From Fischerella sp. JS2 (GTDB lineage Bacteria > Cyanobacteriota > Cyanobacteriia > Cyanobacteriales > Nostocaceae): 64,000 bases of DNA. Both the position numbers and the translations under genes were made by a program. The stretch lies in contig NZ_CP135918.1 of the NCBI RefSeq assembly GCF_032393985.1, positions 5,271,724 to 5,335,723 on the forward strand, read 5' to 3'. The notes under the pieces were generated by a model. It ran no database searches and was not told the origin of the DNA. It saw only the letters and a program-made list of their open reading frames with translations. Below are positions 49,853-59,704 of this stretch, one piece after another; positions within the stretch are counted from its first letter, which is position 1; every line of letters starts with the position of its first letter.

Positions 49853-52800
49853 CAAATTGTGATGGGTCAAGTCGTCCTGGCACTTGGGCACGCTTGGCTG
49901 CCTCTGCAACGAACTCTCCAGCTTTGATTGAATCTAGGTTCAAATCATTGAGTAAACGTAAGTTCATTGACAAGGTTTCTCGGGGAAAGCCAGTTCGTTG
50001 TTCTACTAGTTCTAAGAGAAGATTAGGTATAGATGCTGAAAAGTTTGGGGCTTGACTAGATACTGTTACTTTTGGTGCGTTTGGTGCGATCGCTGCAATA
50101 TCTGCTTTCTTTTTCGCTAGAGTTGTACAAATGACAACAGCAACTTCTTGTAGTGTGGCATTGGCAAGAGTTAATGGATCAATCTCACCTGCTACGTTAC
50201 ATTCCTTAGCCAGAGTTGCAACCAATTCACCAGCTTTAATCGAATCTAGGTTTAAATCGTCAAGCAGTCGTGCTTGCAAGGAAATGCTTTCTTTGGGATA
50301 CCCTGTCCTCTGGACAATCCGTTCTATCAGAAGTTCCTCAATATCTTTAGTTTTGCTGTAGTTTTTAGAGGTTTCTACTTTTGTTTCCAACTTTGGCTCA
50401 ACAGAAATGAGAGAAGTCTGTGCTTGACTCTGGCCATTGATAGCACTGTTGTGAGGCGTTAGGAGTGACGGCAGGTTTTGCATGTCTGCTCGAACCACTT
50501 CGGCGAGAAACTTGCCTCTTTGAGAAAGGTAATCGAACAGTACTTGAGATACAACCTGTGGTGAAACATTGGTTCCATCAGCAATCATTGACTCGACCCG
50601 ATCTTGAGAGGGTAGTGTGACTTTGGATGGAATGACAGCAGAGACTTGAAACGGATGCTCGCAAGGGTTTTCTATGAAGACACGATCTGATGCTGGTGTA
50701 AAAGGTCGGACAAGACGCTTGTCGTAAAGTGCTTGCCAGTTGATTTCGCTACCGTAAACAAAAAGACCAGCTAACACAGTATTGAAATCTTTATCCAATC
50801 CAGGTTTCGATTCAACGGGAAGACACAAAAGATTACCAGGGTCAATAATATCTTTTACTAAACCCGAGAGAACTTTTCCAGGACCCACCTCTATAATCAA
50901 ATCGCATGACTGGGCTAGATTTTGCACCAAAGCAACAAAGTTAACTTGCGCTGTGACTTGCTGTGCAAAATGGTCGCGCAGTTTGAGTCCGGGTTGTGCT
51001 TGTTGTCCATCTACACTTGAAAATAGCTGGGTAGTAATTTCCCCAAGGGTTTCTGGAATTGGTGCATGGTTTTTTAGATGCCCGGCTGCTTCAGAAACCA
51101 TTTGAGAATGAAATGCATGAGAAACAGGAAGCTGATATGTTTGAATGCCATGATCTGCGGCAAGTTCAATAACTTGCTGAATGCTTGAGCGATCGCCAGA
51201 TATAACAACCTGCTTTGGACTATTGATATTTGCTACAACTGCATAACCATTAACTTGCTGCAAGAGTTTAGCTGCCGTTTGGTGTGAGCAAGCTAAACTG
51301 ACCATAGTTCCGGCATTGCTTTTTGGTGCAGACATGGCTTGCCCTCGAACAGTTGCTAAGTTTAGCAAAGCTTTGTCATCAAAAGCACCTGCAACCCGAA
51401 AAGCAGTAAGTTCACCAAGGCTATGTCCCGCTACTGCTACAGGCTTGATGCCAAGGTTAGCAAGTCTACGAGTCCAAAGTAAAGAGGTTAGACAAATAGC
51501 AGGCTGGGCAATTTGTGTTTGTGCTAGTGCGGTTGACCACTCCTGAATTTGCTCTGCGTTAACCGCTTGCTCCACAGGACGGAAGATGAATTGGCTAACT
51601 GCTGATGCTCCCATCTCCTGCAACCAATCATCTGCTTGCTTGACAAGTTCGCGGGCACAACTATAGCGTTCAACAAGTGTGCGCCCCATATTTAATTGTC
51701 CAGAACCTTGACCGGGAAATAAAAAACCTACTCTGCGCCGGAAAACTGTATTGCCAAGCCAGATGTTTTTCTGTTGGCTAATCGCGATCTCTCCTTTGGC
51801 AGGCGGCTTTTCGCTCAGCATTATTTCCAGTTGCTTGAGATTGTCAATTAGCTCTTCAGGTGTGTCAGCAATGATAGCTGCCCGAACTGGCGATTTTAAA
51901 TCCAGTTCCTGAGTCAGGTGTACTGCCAAATCGGTGAGTTCGGCGACGCTAATTCCTTCTGTAAGGCGGATTACAGCCTGGGTGCGTTGAAGCAAGGCTA
52001 AAATAGACTCAGCACTAAGCACAAACAGTTCTGTATCTTGTTTAGAGACTAATAAAGCACGCTCTTCAATAGAAGTTGCCAGACGAACAGAGGGACTATC
52101 ACCGGACTCAAGGGTTACATGGCAGTTAATGCCGCCAAATCCCATCGCTGAAACACCTGCTCGTAGAGTTTCGGTTTTGCTGCGGATTTCTCCTTGGAGG
52201 ATTGGGTATATACAGCTAGCAGATGTCTCAAATACCTGATTGGGTTCTTTACAGTTAGCAGTGGGCGGTAGGATGCGAGAATTAACAGCCATTACAGCTT
52301 TGATAAATCCTCCTACACCAGCCGCCGCTTTTGTATGACCAACTATTGATTTAAAGGAGGTGATACCACAAGTACGCTTTGTCGTTTCTCCATGAGAACC
52401 CATAGCTAGTCCAATAGCTTCCAATTCTGCGCGATCGCCTACAGGAGTACCTGTACCATGTCCTTCTATCAAATCAAGGTCGCGAATTCTGTAGCCTGCC
52501 CGGTCATAGGCCTGCAAAAGTGCGATCGCTTGACCTTCTCGTTTAGGTGCAGTAACGCCGCCTCTGCCGTCAGAGGAGATCCCCCAGCCACGCAACACTG
52601 CATACACATAATTGCCATCTCGACGAGCATCTTCCAAGCGTTTGAGAACCACAAAACCACAACCTTCACCTGGAATAAAACCGCTAGCTTTTTTGTCGTA
52701 GACTGTCATGTCTTGAGCGGTAATTGCGCCCATTTTGGCAAATCCAACGATTTCAAAAGGATCTAGACTAACATCGACACCTCCAGCAAGTGCCAAATCC

Positions 52801-53492
52801 AGGTCGTGATTAACTAAGGCTGTAGCGGCGGTAGCAATTGCGATCAGTGAAGCGGAACAAGCACCGTCCACTACATACCCACCACCATTAAAGTCAAGAA
52901 AGTTGCAGATTCTTCCAGCTATGGTGTTGGAAAGGCATCCAGCCAGTGAATCCTCAGTTATCGCTTGGAATGCCGATTTATAGTACTCCTCCGTAGTCTC
53001 TAACAGTTCATGTATTAGTTGTGATGGCAGTCCTCTTGCTTCGGCAGCAGCGCGCATTGCTCGTTGAACATAAGGCCAGCGCAAGCGCATGGCATTAGAC
53101 CGCATTTGCTCCCCAGTCAGTGTGTTGCCAAGCACTACACCTGAACGTTTAGTAACAACGTTTTCCCGTGTGTAGCCAGCATCCTCCAAAGCAGAGAGTG
53201 CGACTTCCAGGGCTAGCCAATGAACGATGTCTGCCGATTCAACAGTTCCTTTGGGAATGTGTTTACCAATCCAATCGAACTTAAAACCATCAATCACAGC
53301 CGCACGGGTCGCGTAGGTCTTTTCAGCCGCAGTCGGGTCGGGATCATAGTACTCACAAAGCGGTAGTCGCTGTTGGGGTATCCTACGAAATTGAATCCGC
53401 CTTGCAAGTATGTTTTCCCAAAGCTGCGGTAAATCATGTGCGCCAGGATACCAACAACCCATTCCAATGACTGCGATCGCAGGATTAGACAT
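49842..53492 (-). pseudogene. 5' part of IS-split iterative polyketide synthase (KS-AT-ACP-ACP)
   Basis: Start ATG 53492, with GGAG 6 bases upstream; a longer frame opens at 53573. KS (Cys212 in DGACSAS, His345 in EGHGTGT, His386 in VGHTKAA), AT (Ser691 in GHSLGE; HAFH at 792-795, malonyl type), then two ACPs with phosphopantetheine serines 1084 and 1188 in DLNLDSIKAG. The KS carries MRLRWPYV, NGGGYVVDGACSAS and GVDVSLDPFEIVGFAK, patterns shared with enediyne/polyene synthases. After 1213 residues the frame runs into the IS and stops (GRC). Removing the IS and one CAAATTGT joins it exactly to the KR-DH part, giving 2096 residues. It would make a polyene from malonyl-CoA iteratively. A truncated KS-AT-ACP-ACP protein could still be produced. 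Confidence 0.9.
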
Positions 53493-53833
53493 TAGATGCT
53501 CCAATGTGTTTAATGGCATTCTCAACTTAAATTGCTTGATTGCTGTTAAAGTAGGTGGTTTTAATCTAGGCAAGTTGATATATTTGCATCCTCTTCCAGC
53601 AATTGACTAGGTATGAGCCAACTTGAACTATGTTTTGAGTTATGGTTTTGTCCACGCTAATAATCACCAAATCAATTTTCTCTTTATAAATAAAAATAGG
53701 TGTGTTGGATATGGACATTTTTTAGCTGCTGATGCTATATTAAATTTTGGTTCCGAACCTGTCAAGAGGGTTAGAACTTTAAAGAAAATGTCCTTCAAGG
53801 AGCATAGACCATGATAAAGAAGAATTCAGGGTT

Positions 53834-54256
53834 ATGGATTTATTCAAGATGCCAACAAAAAAAGAAAAAGTCACTTTCATCTGTGATTTAGACACAAAAA
53901 AACAACTGGAACACTGGGCAAAACAAGAAGGACAAACTATTAGTAGCCTTGTCGGATCAATTGTTGCTGAAGCGCTTACCGCAAGACAAGGTAAAAAAAC
54001 TATCACAAAAGAAACCGAACCAGAACCAACAACTATTCATGAGTTAGTTCAACGCAATATCAACAAGCTTCGACGGCGTACAGGCGTAAGAAATCTCAAA
54101 CAAATTGCTGGCGCTGAAGTTTTACCGACAAAAGATGATTTCCTTGTGATAATGCAAGCCTTAGCTGTACCTGAACAATTACAGCAAAAGCTTTGGTTTG
54201 CAACTTATGGCAACAACAGCAAATATCAGACAGGTATTGAAAATGGAACTATTTAA
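53834..54256 (+). CDS. Ribbon-helix-helix-like regulator
   Basis: 140 residues. Residues about 8-50 (KEKVTFICDLDTKKQLEHWA, then ISSLVGSIVAEAL) fit a CopG-like ribbon-helix-helix. The second half (HELVQRNINKLRRRTGVRNL, then PTKDDFLVIMQALAVPEQLQ) is helical and might be a partner-binding part. It is preceded by a possible ribosome-binding site, but the exact start (53834 or 53849) is uncertain, and an overlapping out-of-frame 26-codon ORF begins at 53811 with a better AAGGAG. It overlaps the next gene by 14 bases, so they are translationally coupled. Role unknown; a regulator of the nearby cluster is possible. Confidence 0.55.
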   Translation: MDLFKMPTKKEKVTFICDLDTKKQLEHWAKQEGQTISSLVGSIVAEALTARQGKKTITKETEPEPTTIHELVQRNINKLRRRTGVRNLKQIAGAEVLPTKDDFLVIMQALAVPEQLQQKLWFATYGNNSKYQTGIENGTI

Positions 54257-54935
54257 AGTTCTCAATCAACCTCATTGGAATTATTTCTTTACTCACGAGG
54301 GTATAACAATCAAAGCTCCTAGTAAGCAAGCTGCAACACAGTTAGCTATGATGTATCGAGAGTGCCTAACTGAGACAGCCTACAATATCAAAGGTAAAGT
54401 AAAAATCGCTTGGCGATGCTGTAAGTCTCCTATCCAAATTTTTAGCTGGATGGCATTAGAACAATCACCAACTCCTTATGAAACAGCAGAAGCAATTTTA
54501 CGCACAGATGGTGAAGTATTATGTTCTTTGCTGCATCTGCCCGTGCCACTATTAAAGCAGATAGTGCAGGCAGGAGAGAGTGAAAGACCCGTTTCCATTG
54601 TCAGATGCTCTGATCGCAAACAAATTATTATTAATAAACCGATGGAGATGGCATTACAAACTCCTGCGATCGAATCAACTCAACGCATAATGACTCGCTT
54701 TTGGCGTCTGAGTGATTTAGAGACATTGGAACGTGAACTTCAGCTAACAAACCGTTTCAGGTGGCAGTATAATGCTGCGCTTAATCCGCGAACTTGGGCA
54801 ATTTTAGAAAGTGAATTTGAAAGGTTTGAGGTTAACGGACAGTGGTATTCACAAACTACTTTCTTAATTGACCCCGAGCCTATAGCTTTTCCTCATGATG
54901 ACGTAATTTTGGATTTTGACAGAACAGATAACTGA
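54243..54935 (+). CDS. Unknown protein coupled to the ribbon-helix-helix gene
   Basis: About 230 residues from ATG 54243 (MELFKVLNQPHWNYFFTHEG), overlapping the stop of the preceding gene. No recognised family. The last third (FWRLSDLETLERELQLTNRF, then SEFERFEVNGQWYSQTTFLI) has PAS-like character, so a ligand- or protein-binding role is possible. Cysteines are present in RCCKSP. No membrane segments. An upstream frame reaching 54198 lacks support, since the ATG at 54243 overlaps in the typical way of coupled genes. Confidence 0.55.
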   Translation: MELFKVLNQPHWNYFFTHEGITIKAPSKQAATQLAMMYRECLTETAYNIKGKVKIAWRCCKSPIQIFSWMALEQSPTPYETAEAILRTDGEVLCSLLHLPVPLLKQIVQAGESERPVSIVRCSDRKQIIINKPMEMALQTPAIESTQRIMTRFWRLSDLETLERELQLTNRFRWQYNAALNPRTWAILESEFERFEVNGQWYSQTTFLIDPEPIAFPHDDVILDFDRTDN

Positions 54936-55114
54936 CCCAAAGTTGCTGTTTCGGTGAGGAATTAAGCTTGTAATACCAAAAAATTTTTAAATATTAAAAG
55001 ACTTCTTCAAAAATTAGAGTTTAGAACAAACAGCACGGTGGAGTTAAAACTTTTTTTGGGGAAGTCTAAATGTCTTCATGCACATAACTTAATTATTTTA
55101 AGGACAAGTAAATC

Positions 55115-56152
55115 ATGTTCCTACAAGAGAATACTCAAATCTCCCAAGATATGCCATCACAAACAGCAATGATTCAATTGGCTACTAGTTACTGGGTTTC
55201 ACGAGCAATATACGCTGCTGCGAAGCTTGGTATAGCCGATATGTTGAAAGATGGTTCGCACAGTTGCGATGAACTGGCAAATTGGACTGGAACAAATGCA
55301 CAAGCTCTTTATCGAGTTATGCGTGCGCTTGCTAGTGTAGGGATTTTTGCTGAGAATGAACAGGGATGCTTCACCCTAACACCATTAGCTACTTATCTCC
55401 AGAGTGATGTTCCTAACTCAATACGTGCTTTTGCGATTAGTTTTGGTGAAGAACACTACCGCGCTTGGGGGGATATTGTCTACAGCATCCAAACTGGTGA
55501 TAACGCTTTCCAGAATTTGTACGGTATGCCAGTTTTTGAGTATTATGCACAAAACCCACAGGCAGGAAAAACTTTTGACGAGGCGATGACGAATGTTTCA
55601 GCAACGGATAAAACTGAGATTGTTGCAGCATATGACTTTTCATCTATCCGTAAGTTGGTTGATGTTGGGGGTGGACACGGAAGTTTCATCGCCTCTATTC
55701 TGAAAGTCAATCCTACAATGGAAGGCATTCTGTTTGAGAGACCATCGGTTGTTGAAGGAGCCAAGAGTGTTCTTGAAGCAGAGGGGGTATTAAAACGCTG
55801 CCAAATTATTGCTGGAAGCTTTTTTGAATCTGTACCAAGCGATGGTGATGCCTATATTCTCAAATACGTTATCCATTTGTTGGATGATGAACGCGCGATC
55901 GCTCTTCTGAGAAACTGTCACAGCGCTATGGTGGAAAACGGCAAACTTTTGTTGGTCGAGCAGATCCTTCCACCTGGTAATGAACCTTCCTGGGGTAAGT
56001 TTTTAGATATCCATATGCTGATAGCCATTTCAGGCGGTCGTGAACGTACAAAAATGGAATTTCAAACTCTGTTTGAGGCTTCCGGCTTCAAGCTGAACAA
56101 AGTGATTACTACAGAATCAAACACAAATGTGATCGAAGGAATCCGAGTATAA
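55115..56152 (+). CDS. SAM-dependent O-methyltransferase (COMT type)
   Basis: 345 residues. The first 100 are a helical dimerisation domain (YWVSRAIYAAAKLGIADML). The SAM-binding motif is VDVGGGHGSF (about residue 190). C-terminal blocks include DAYILKYVIHLLDDERAIAL and NGKLLLVEQILPP, typical of plant COMT-like and bacterial polyketide O-methyltransferases. The ribosome-binding site is AAGGA. It lies 1.5 kb from the polyketide gene on the opposite strand. It may methylate a hydroxyl of the polyketide, but being divergent it is not part of the same operon. Confidence 0.85.
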   Translation: MFLQENTQISQDMPSQTAMIQLATSYWVSRAIYAAAKLGIADMLKDGSHSCDELANWTGTNAQALYRVMRALASVGIFAENEQGCFTLTPLATYLQSDVPNSIRAFAISFGEEHYRAWGDIVYSIQTGDNAFQNLYGMPVFEYYAQNPQAGKTFDEAMTNVSATDKTEIVAAYDFSSIRKLVDVGGGHGSFIASILKVNPTMEGILFERPSVVEGAKSVLEAEGVLKRCQIIAGSFFESVPSDGDAYILKYVIHLLDDERAIALLRNCHSAMVENGKLLLVEQILPPGNEPSWGKFLDIHMLIAISGGRERTKMEFQTLFEASGFKLNKVITTESNTNVIEGIRV

Positions 56153-56337
56153 GCTACCAGATGCAGTACAATAGACCTCTTGCTAAACTTCCTTCTTTGA
56201 CAAAATTCGTATGCAATGCTTAGCAGGAAGACAGCAGGATCAGGAGAACAAAGGTGAGAATTTGTATCAGGAATTTTGTGAAGTGGTATTAGAGCGCTCC
56301 AACTAGAGTCGGGCTGCGGGAACATCTGGGAAGTCTG

Positions 56338-56715
56338 TTATGAGTGTTTCTTAGTAATTACTTTTGGCCAGACTCGATCAATTTCGCCACAATAAAGTTG
56401 TCCGTCTTTAGCAAACACGCTCACCCATAGCAATACATCTTTTTCTTCCTCTTCTTTCTCCTGTTTCTCCTCTTGGCGACTCCACTTCCAGTCAACACCA
56501 ATACTGACTTCCCATTCCTCATCTGCTCTACTCTGGATGCACCCGTCTTTAACTTCTATTGATTTGCAAACAACCCACGGGACACATTCAGGCTCGTAGG
56601 GCAGTGGATGGTCATATTCATCAGTTGGGACAATTGGATAAGCATAGTCCCTGTATGTTTCTAATATGTGATTTTTTGCAGTTTCAATTATTTGAGAATC
56701 AGTAAAACTATTCAT
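56338..56715 (-). CDS. Hypothetical acidic protein (125 aa)
   Basis: From ATG 56715, chosen because AGAGG lies directly upstream (an in-frame ATG at 56727 is also possible). The protein has an early helix (IIETAKNHILETYRDYAYP), a PxxPYEPE-like middle, a strongly acidic repetitive stretch (WSRQEEKQEKEEEEKDVLL) and a strand end (WVSVFAKDGQLYCGEIDRVW). The family is not recognised. No signal peptide. The acidic run is low-complexity. Confidence 0.5.
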   Translation of the reverse strand: MNSFTDSQIIETAKNHILETYRDYAYPIVPTDEYDHPLPYEPECVPWVVCKSIEVKDGCIQSRADEEWEVSIGVDWKWSRQEEKQEKEEEEKDVLLWVSVFAKDGQLYCGEIDRVWPKVITKKHS

Positions 56716-57279
56716 GTGTCCTCTCATTGCCTCCCGTAGGCAAAACTTGCTACGGGTGTGGCATTGAACATTAAAATCTTATTGCAAGCCTTAGCTTTAT
56801 CGAATTCTGTAAGTAACCCTTGTCTTTATTTGTAGCATTCGTAGAAAACCGCCTAATTAATTTGTCACACTCCAAAACACAGATGTACTAATACAGTTTT
56901 GGTTGAGACCTTAGGCACTTTCCAAGAAACAATCCCAACCTTATTTATTCGTAAAGTTACACAGCACAGTAGCCCCTTTATTGTCAATGTTGCAGACCTC
57001 CCAAACCTACATTCAACAAACAAGCTTCACCTGTGTCTGTTCAATCAAACAAAAAAACTGAAATCTTAGAGTTGCGATCGCATCCTGCCCATACATTGGG
57101 ACATATTTAAAAAGTTGGTAAAATTGTGAAAAAGGAATGGAATGTGACAAACGCTCTTTCGGCAAAGGGAGCAACCTGATGCGTGCACTGATGAAGTGTT
57201 TGTAGAGTGAATAGTGCTATGAAGCGTATTGAATCAAACCTAAAAACTTGGTTAATTCTCGATTTATTTATCCATCGCT
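56716..57279. other. Intergenic region, no gene seen
   Basis: About 560 bases with several HIP1 sites and AT-rich filler. A 22-codon ORF with CDKRSFGKGSNL is present, but lacks support. No tRNA or hairpin with T run was found. Confidence 0.3.
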
Positions 57280-58404
57280 TCAGATTGTAACAGGTGATTC
57301 TACATAGATAGTTGGTTCTTGGATTCTAAATTTAATACCATAATTAAGAAGATGCTTAGTAATTTTATTATTCGCTAATTCCAGCAATCGCTTTCTGAGT
57401 TGAATTGAGTTTTCAGTTGAACCCAATATAAAAAACGTTACCCTAGTATGGGTTATTTGATTTTCAGAATCATCTGTCAAAGTAATATTGGTACTGCCTG
57501 GGTCAATTCCAAATAAAGAATTAGTACCTTCAGTAATAACTTGCTGCACCAATGCTTTTTCTCGTTCTTCTAAAATCTTTAAAAAGTCAATATAGAGCAA
57601 GACCATTACTTTCTTGCCTCTAGTAATATTTTCAATTTCTAAATTTGCCAAGATAGAATTTGGTACAATAAAAAGTGTACTTTTTGCTGCTGTGCGAATT
57701 TTAGTAGAACGTAAACCAATCGATTCAACACGACCAAATAGACCTTCTGGGATTTGCTGAGAACGTTGTAAACGAATATATTCTCCAGGGACAAACGGGC
57801 GATCTAAATACAAAACAATAGTTCCCAACAATTGCTCTAATGTCTTTTGAGCGGCAAAAGCAACTGCTACTCCTGCAATACCTAAGCCGGTCACTAAGCC
57901 AATTAAATCGAATCGGTTCTTAGCAAAAGCTAGCACAGCAAAAAAGCCAATAATTACATTTGCTAAAGTCTCAAATACTAATAGTAGCTCATCAACTTCC
58001 CGACCAAACTTGCGGAGTAAATCTATTCCATAGACAAGAATAAATTGGCGAAATAAACGGGACGCTAACCAGGCAATACTAATGATGACTGCTAAATCAA
58101 TAAAAGGTCTAATAAAATTATAGATTAATTGGTATTCTTTAATCCAATTCAGAGAAAAAGAAATTAAGATTAAAGTCCCAGTAATTTTAACTAAGTTTCT
58201 AATCGGCTGGATTAATTTTTCATAAACTGCTGTTAGTTGTTGGGGAAAAAATTGCTGAAGGATTAGTCTTATAAAGAAAGGTGTATATCTTCCTATAAGT
58301 AAAGATAAAAATATAAGTAGTAGAAATATTCCAAATTGGATTAATACAGGCTTTGCTATTTCTCCAAACTGAATAATATTTTGAGTAATTTCTGAAAACT
58401 TCAT
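57280..58404 (-). CDS. MscS-family mechanosensitive channel (1)
   Basis: 374 residues. Four or so N-terminal helices lead to the pore-lining TM3 and beta domain: GLGIAGVAVAFAAQKTLEQL, then LYLDRPFVPGEYIRLQ, GRVESIGLRSTKIRT and FIVPNSILANLEIEN. The C-terminal alpha-beta domain ends ...TIYVESPVTI. It should open on membrane tension and release small solutes. It is the downstream gene of a tandem pair; the upstream paralogue ends 9 bases before its start. Confidence 0.92.
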   Translation of the reverse strand: MKFSEITQNIIQFGEIAKPVLIQFGIFLLLIFLSLLIGRYTPFFIRLILQQFFPQQLTAVYEKLIQPIRNLVKITGTLILISFSLNWIKEYQLIYNFIRPFIDLAVIISIAWLASRLFRQFILVYGIDLLRKFGREVDELLLVFETLANVIIGFFAVLAFAKNRFDLIGLVTGLGIAGVAVAFAAQKTLEQLLGTIVLYLDRPFVPGEYIRLQRSQQIPEGLFGRVESIGLRSTKIRTAAKSTLFIVPNSILANLEIENITRGKKVMVLLYIDFLKILEEREKALVQQVITEGTNSLFGIDPGSTNITLTDDSENQITHTRVTFFILGSTENSIQLRKRLLELANNKITKHLLNYGIKFRIQEPTIYVESPVTI

Positions 58405-58413
58405 AAATAAGTT

Positions 58414-59553
58414 TTAAATTGTAATAGGAGAATCAACATAGATAGTTGGTTCGTCAATATCAAAGGCTATACCATATTCTTTCAATCGCCTAGTAAGACT
58501 CTGACTAGCAAGATCGAGAAGTTGACGTCGTAATTCCATTGAAACTTCACCAGAACCTAAAATAAAAAAAGTAATCTGGGCTTGCGTACGCTCTGCTGTT
58601 TGTAGCTTAGAAGATTGTCCTAATTGCTCTGGCAAATCTCTAAAAATGACATCAGTGCTACGTGTATCAATTCCAAAGATATCAACGGTACTTTCAATGA
58701 TAACTTGCCGAATCAAAGCTCGTTCTTCACTATTGATGGCACGATAGAAGTTTAAATAAGTAATTGCCATAACTTTTTTAGCACCCGTGAAGTTTTCAAT
58801 ATTAACTTGGGTAAGCGAACTGTTAGGGACAATTATCAGTGTACCTTTACCAGAAGTGCGAATTTTAGTGGAGCGCAAGCCAATTGATTCGACTCGACCA
58901 AAAGTTCCATCTGGTAAACCAATATAGTCATCAGTAACAAAGGGGCGATCCAGATAGAGAACAACACCACCTAATACTTGTTCTAGCGTCTTTTGAGCAG
59001 CAAAGGCTAGTGCTAATCCACCAATTCCTAAACTTGCTACCAACCCAAAAATATTGATTTGATGAGTTTGAGCAAAAATAATAGTCGCTGCAACTACAAT
59101 AGTTATATTTGCAAGTAACTTAGTAAGAATTAATAACTCACTATTAACTTTCCGTCCACTTTTAATTGCTGCATCCAAGAGATAGAAATCAAAAAACTGC
59201 TTGAACAGTTGAGAAGTTAACCAACCAGCAGTAATAGTTAAGGCTAAACCAACTGGAATTTCTATTAGCCTAGACCAACTTGATTCTGGTAGTAAAATAG
59301 CAAATATATCAGCGATTAAAAGACTAACGGCGACACTTAACCAGTTCTCATAAGGCTTGACAATTTTTTGATAAGCACTTCTTTCGCGAAACGAAATTAA
59401 AGGAGTTAGTAGCGCTTGTACAAAGCTTAAACGCAAATTGACTTTAGAGAAAAACAAACCACCACTGATAAAAGCTAACAGTACAACTAATCCTAGCCAG
59501 CCGATTTGTAATATCCCATCGCTCTTTAAAACTTCCAGCAACGAACCTAGCAC
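58414..59553 (-). CDS. MscS-family mechanosensitive channel (2)
   Basis: 379 residues, close paralogue of the gene that follows it, with the same TM3/beta-domain blocks: GLALAFAAQKTLEQVLGGVV, LYLDRPFVTDDYIGLP, RVESIGLRSTKIRTSGKGTL and IVPNSSLTQVNIENFTG. It ends TIYVDSPITI, like its partner. Inner membrane. The gap of 9 bases to the next gene shows one operon, and the pair could form mixed heptamers. Confidence 0.92.
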   Translation of the reverse strand: MLGSLLEVLKSDGILQIGWLGLVVLLAFISGGLFFSKVNLRLSFVQALLTPLISFRERSAYQKIVKPYENWLSVAVSLLIADIFAILLPESSWSRLIEIPVGLALTITAGWLTSQLFKQFFDFYLLDAAIKSGRKVNSELLILTKLLANITIVVAATIIFAQTHQINIFGLVASLGIGGLALAFAAQKTLEQVLGGVVLYLDRPFVTDDYIGLPDGTFGRVESIGLRSTKIRTSGKGTLIIVPNSSLTQVNIENFTGAKKVMAITYLNFYRAINSEERALIRQVIIESTVDIFGIDTRSTDVIFRDLPEQLGQSSKLQTAERTQAQITFFILGSGEVSMELRRQLLDLASQSLTRRLKEYGIAFDIDEPTIYVDSPITI

Positions 59554-59704
59554 TAGTAAACTCCATTTTTTCGGCTGAGTATTTCATTATATCGTGTCTA
59601 ATTAAAGACTTATCACATAGGTTGATGCACCCGACATAGAGAAATGTTAATGATAACTAATTATCAAGACTTGATCTGACTCCAACTTTAGTTTCAACGA
59701 AGCT

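Larger units (their letters stand above)
49089..49860. repeat. 8-base target-site duplication around IS copy 1
   Basis: CAAATTGT occurs at 49089-49096 and again at 49853-49860, directly flanking the element. This marks a recent insertion. Confidence 0.9.

Noticed and set aside
39885-53492. Calling the cluster a heterocyst glycolipid (hgl) locus
   Set aside because: The synthase has a KS-AT-ACP-ACP-KR-DH order with enediyne-type KS motifs, and the halogenase-like genes are not part of known hgl loci; no hglB, hglC or hglD-like partner was seen. A KS tree would decide.
53623-53814. 63-codon ORF between PKS and RHH gene
   Set aside because: Low-complexity AT-rich composition with no family pattern or good start.
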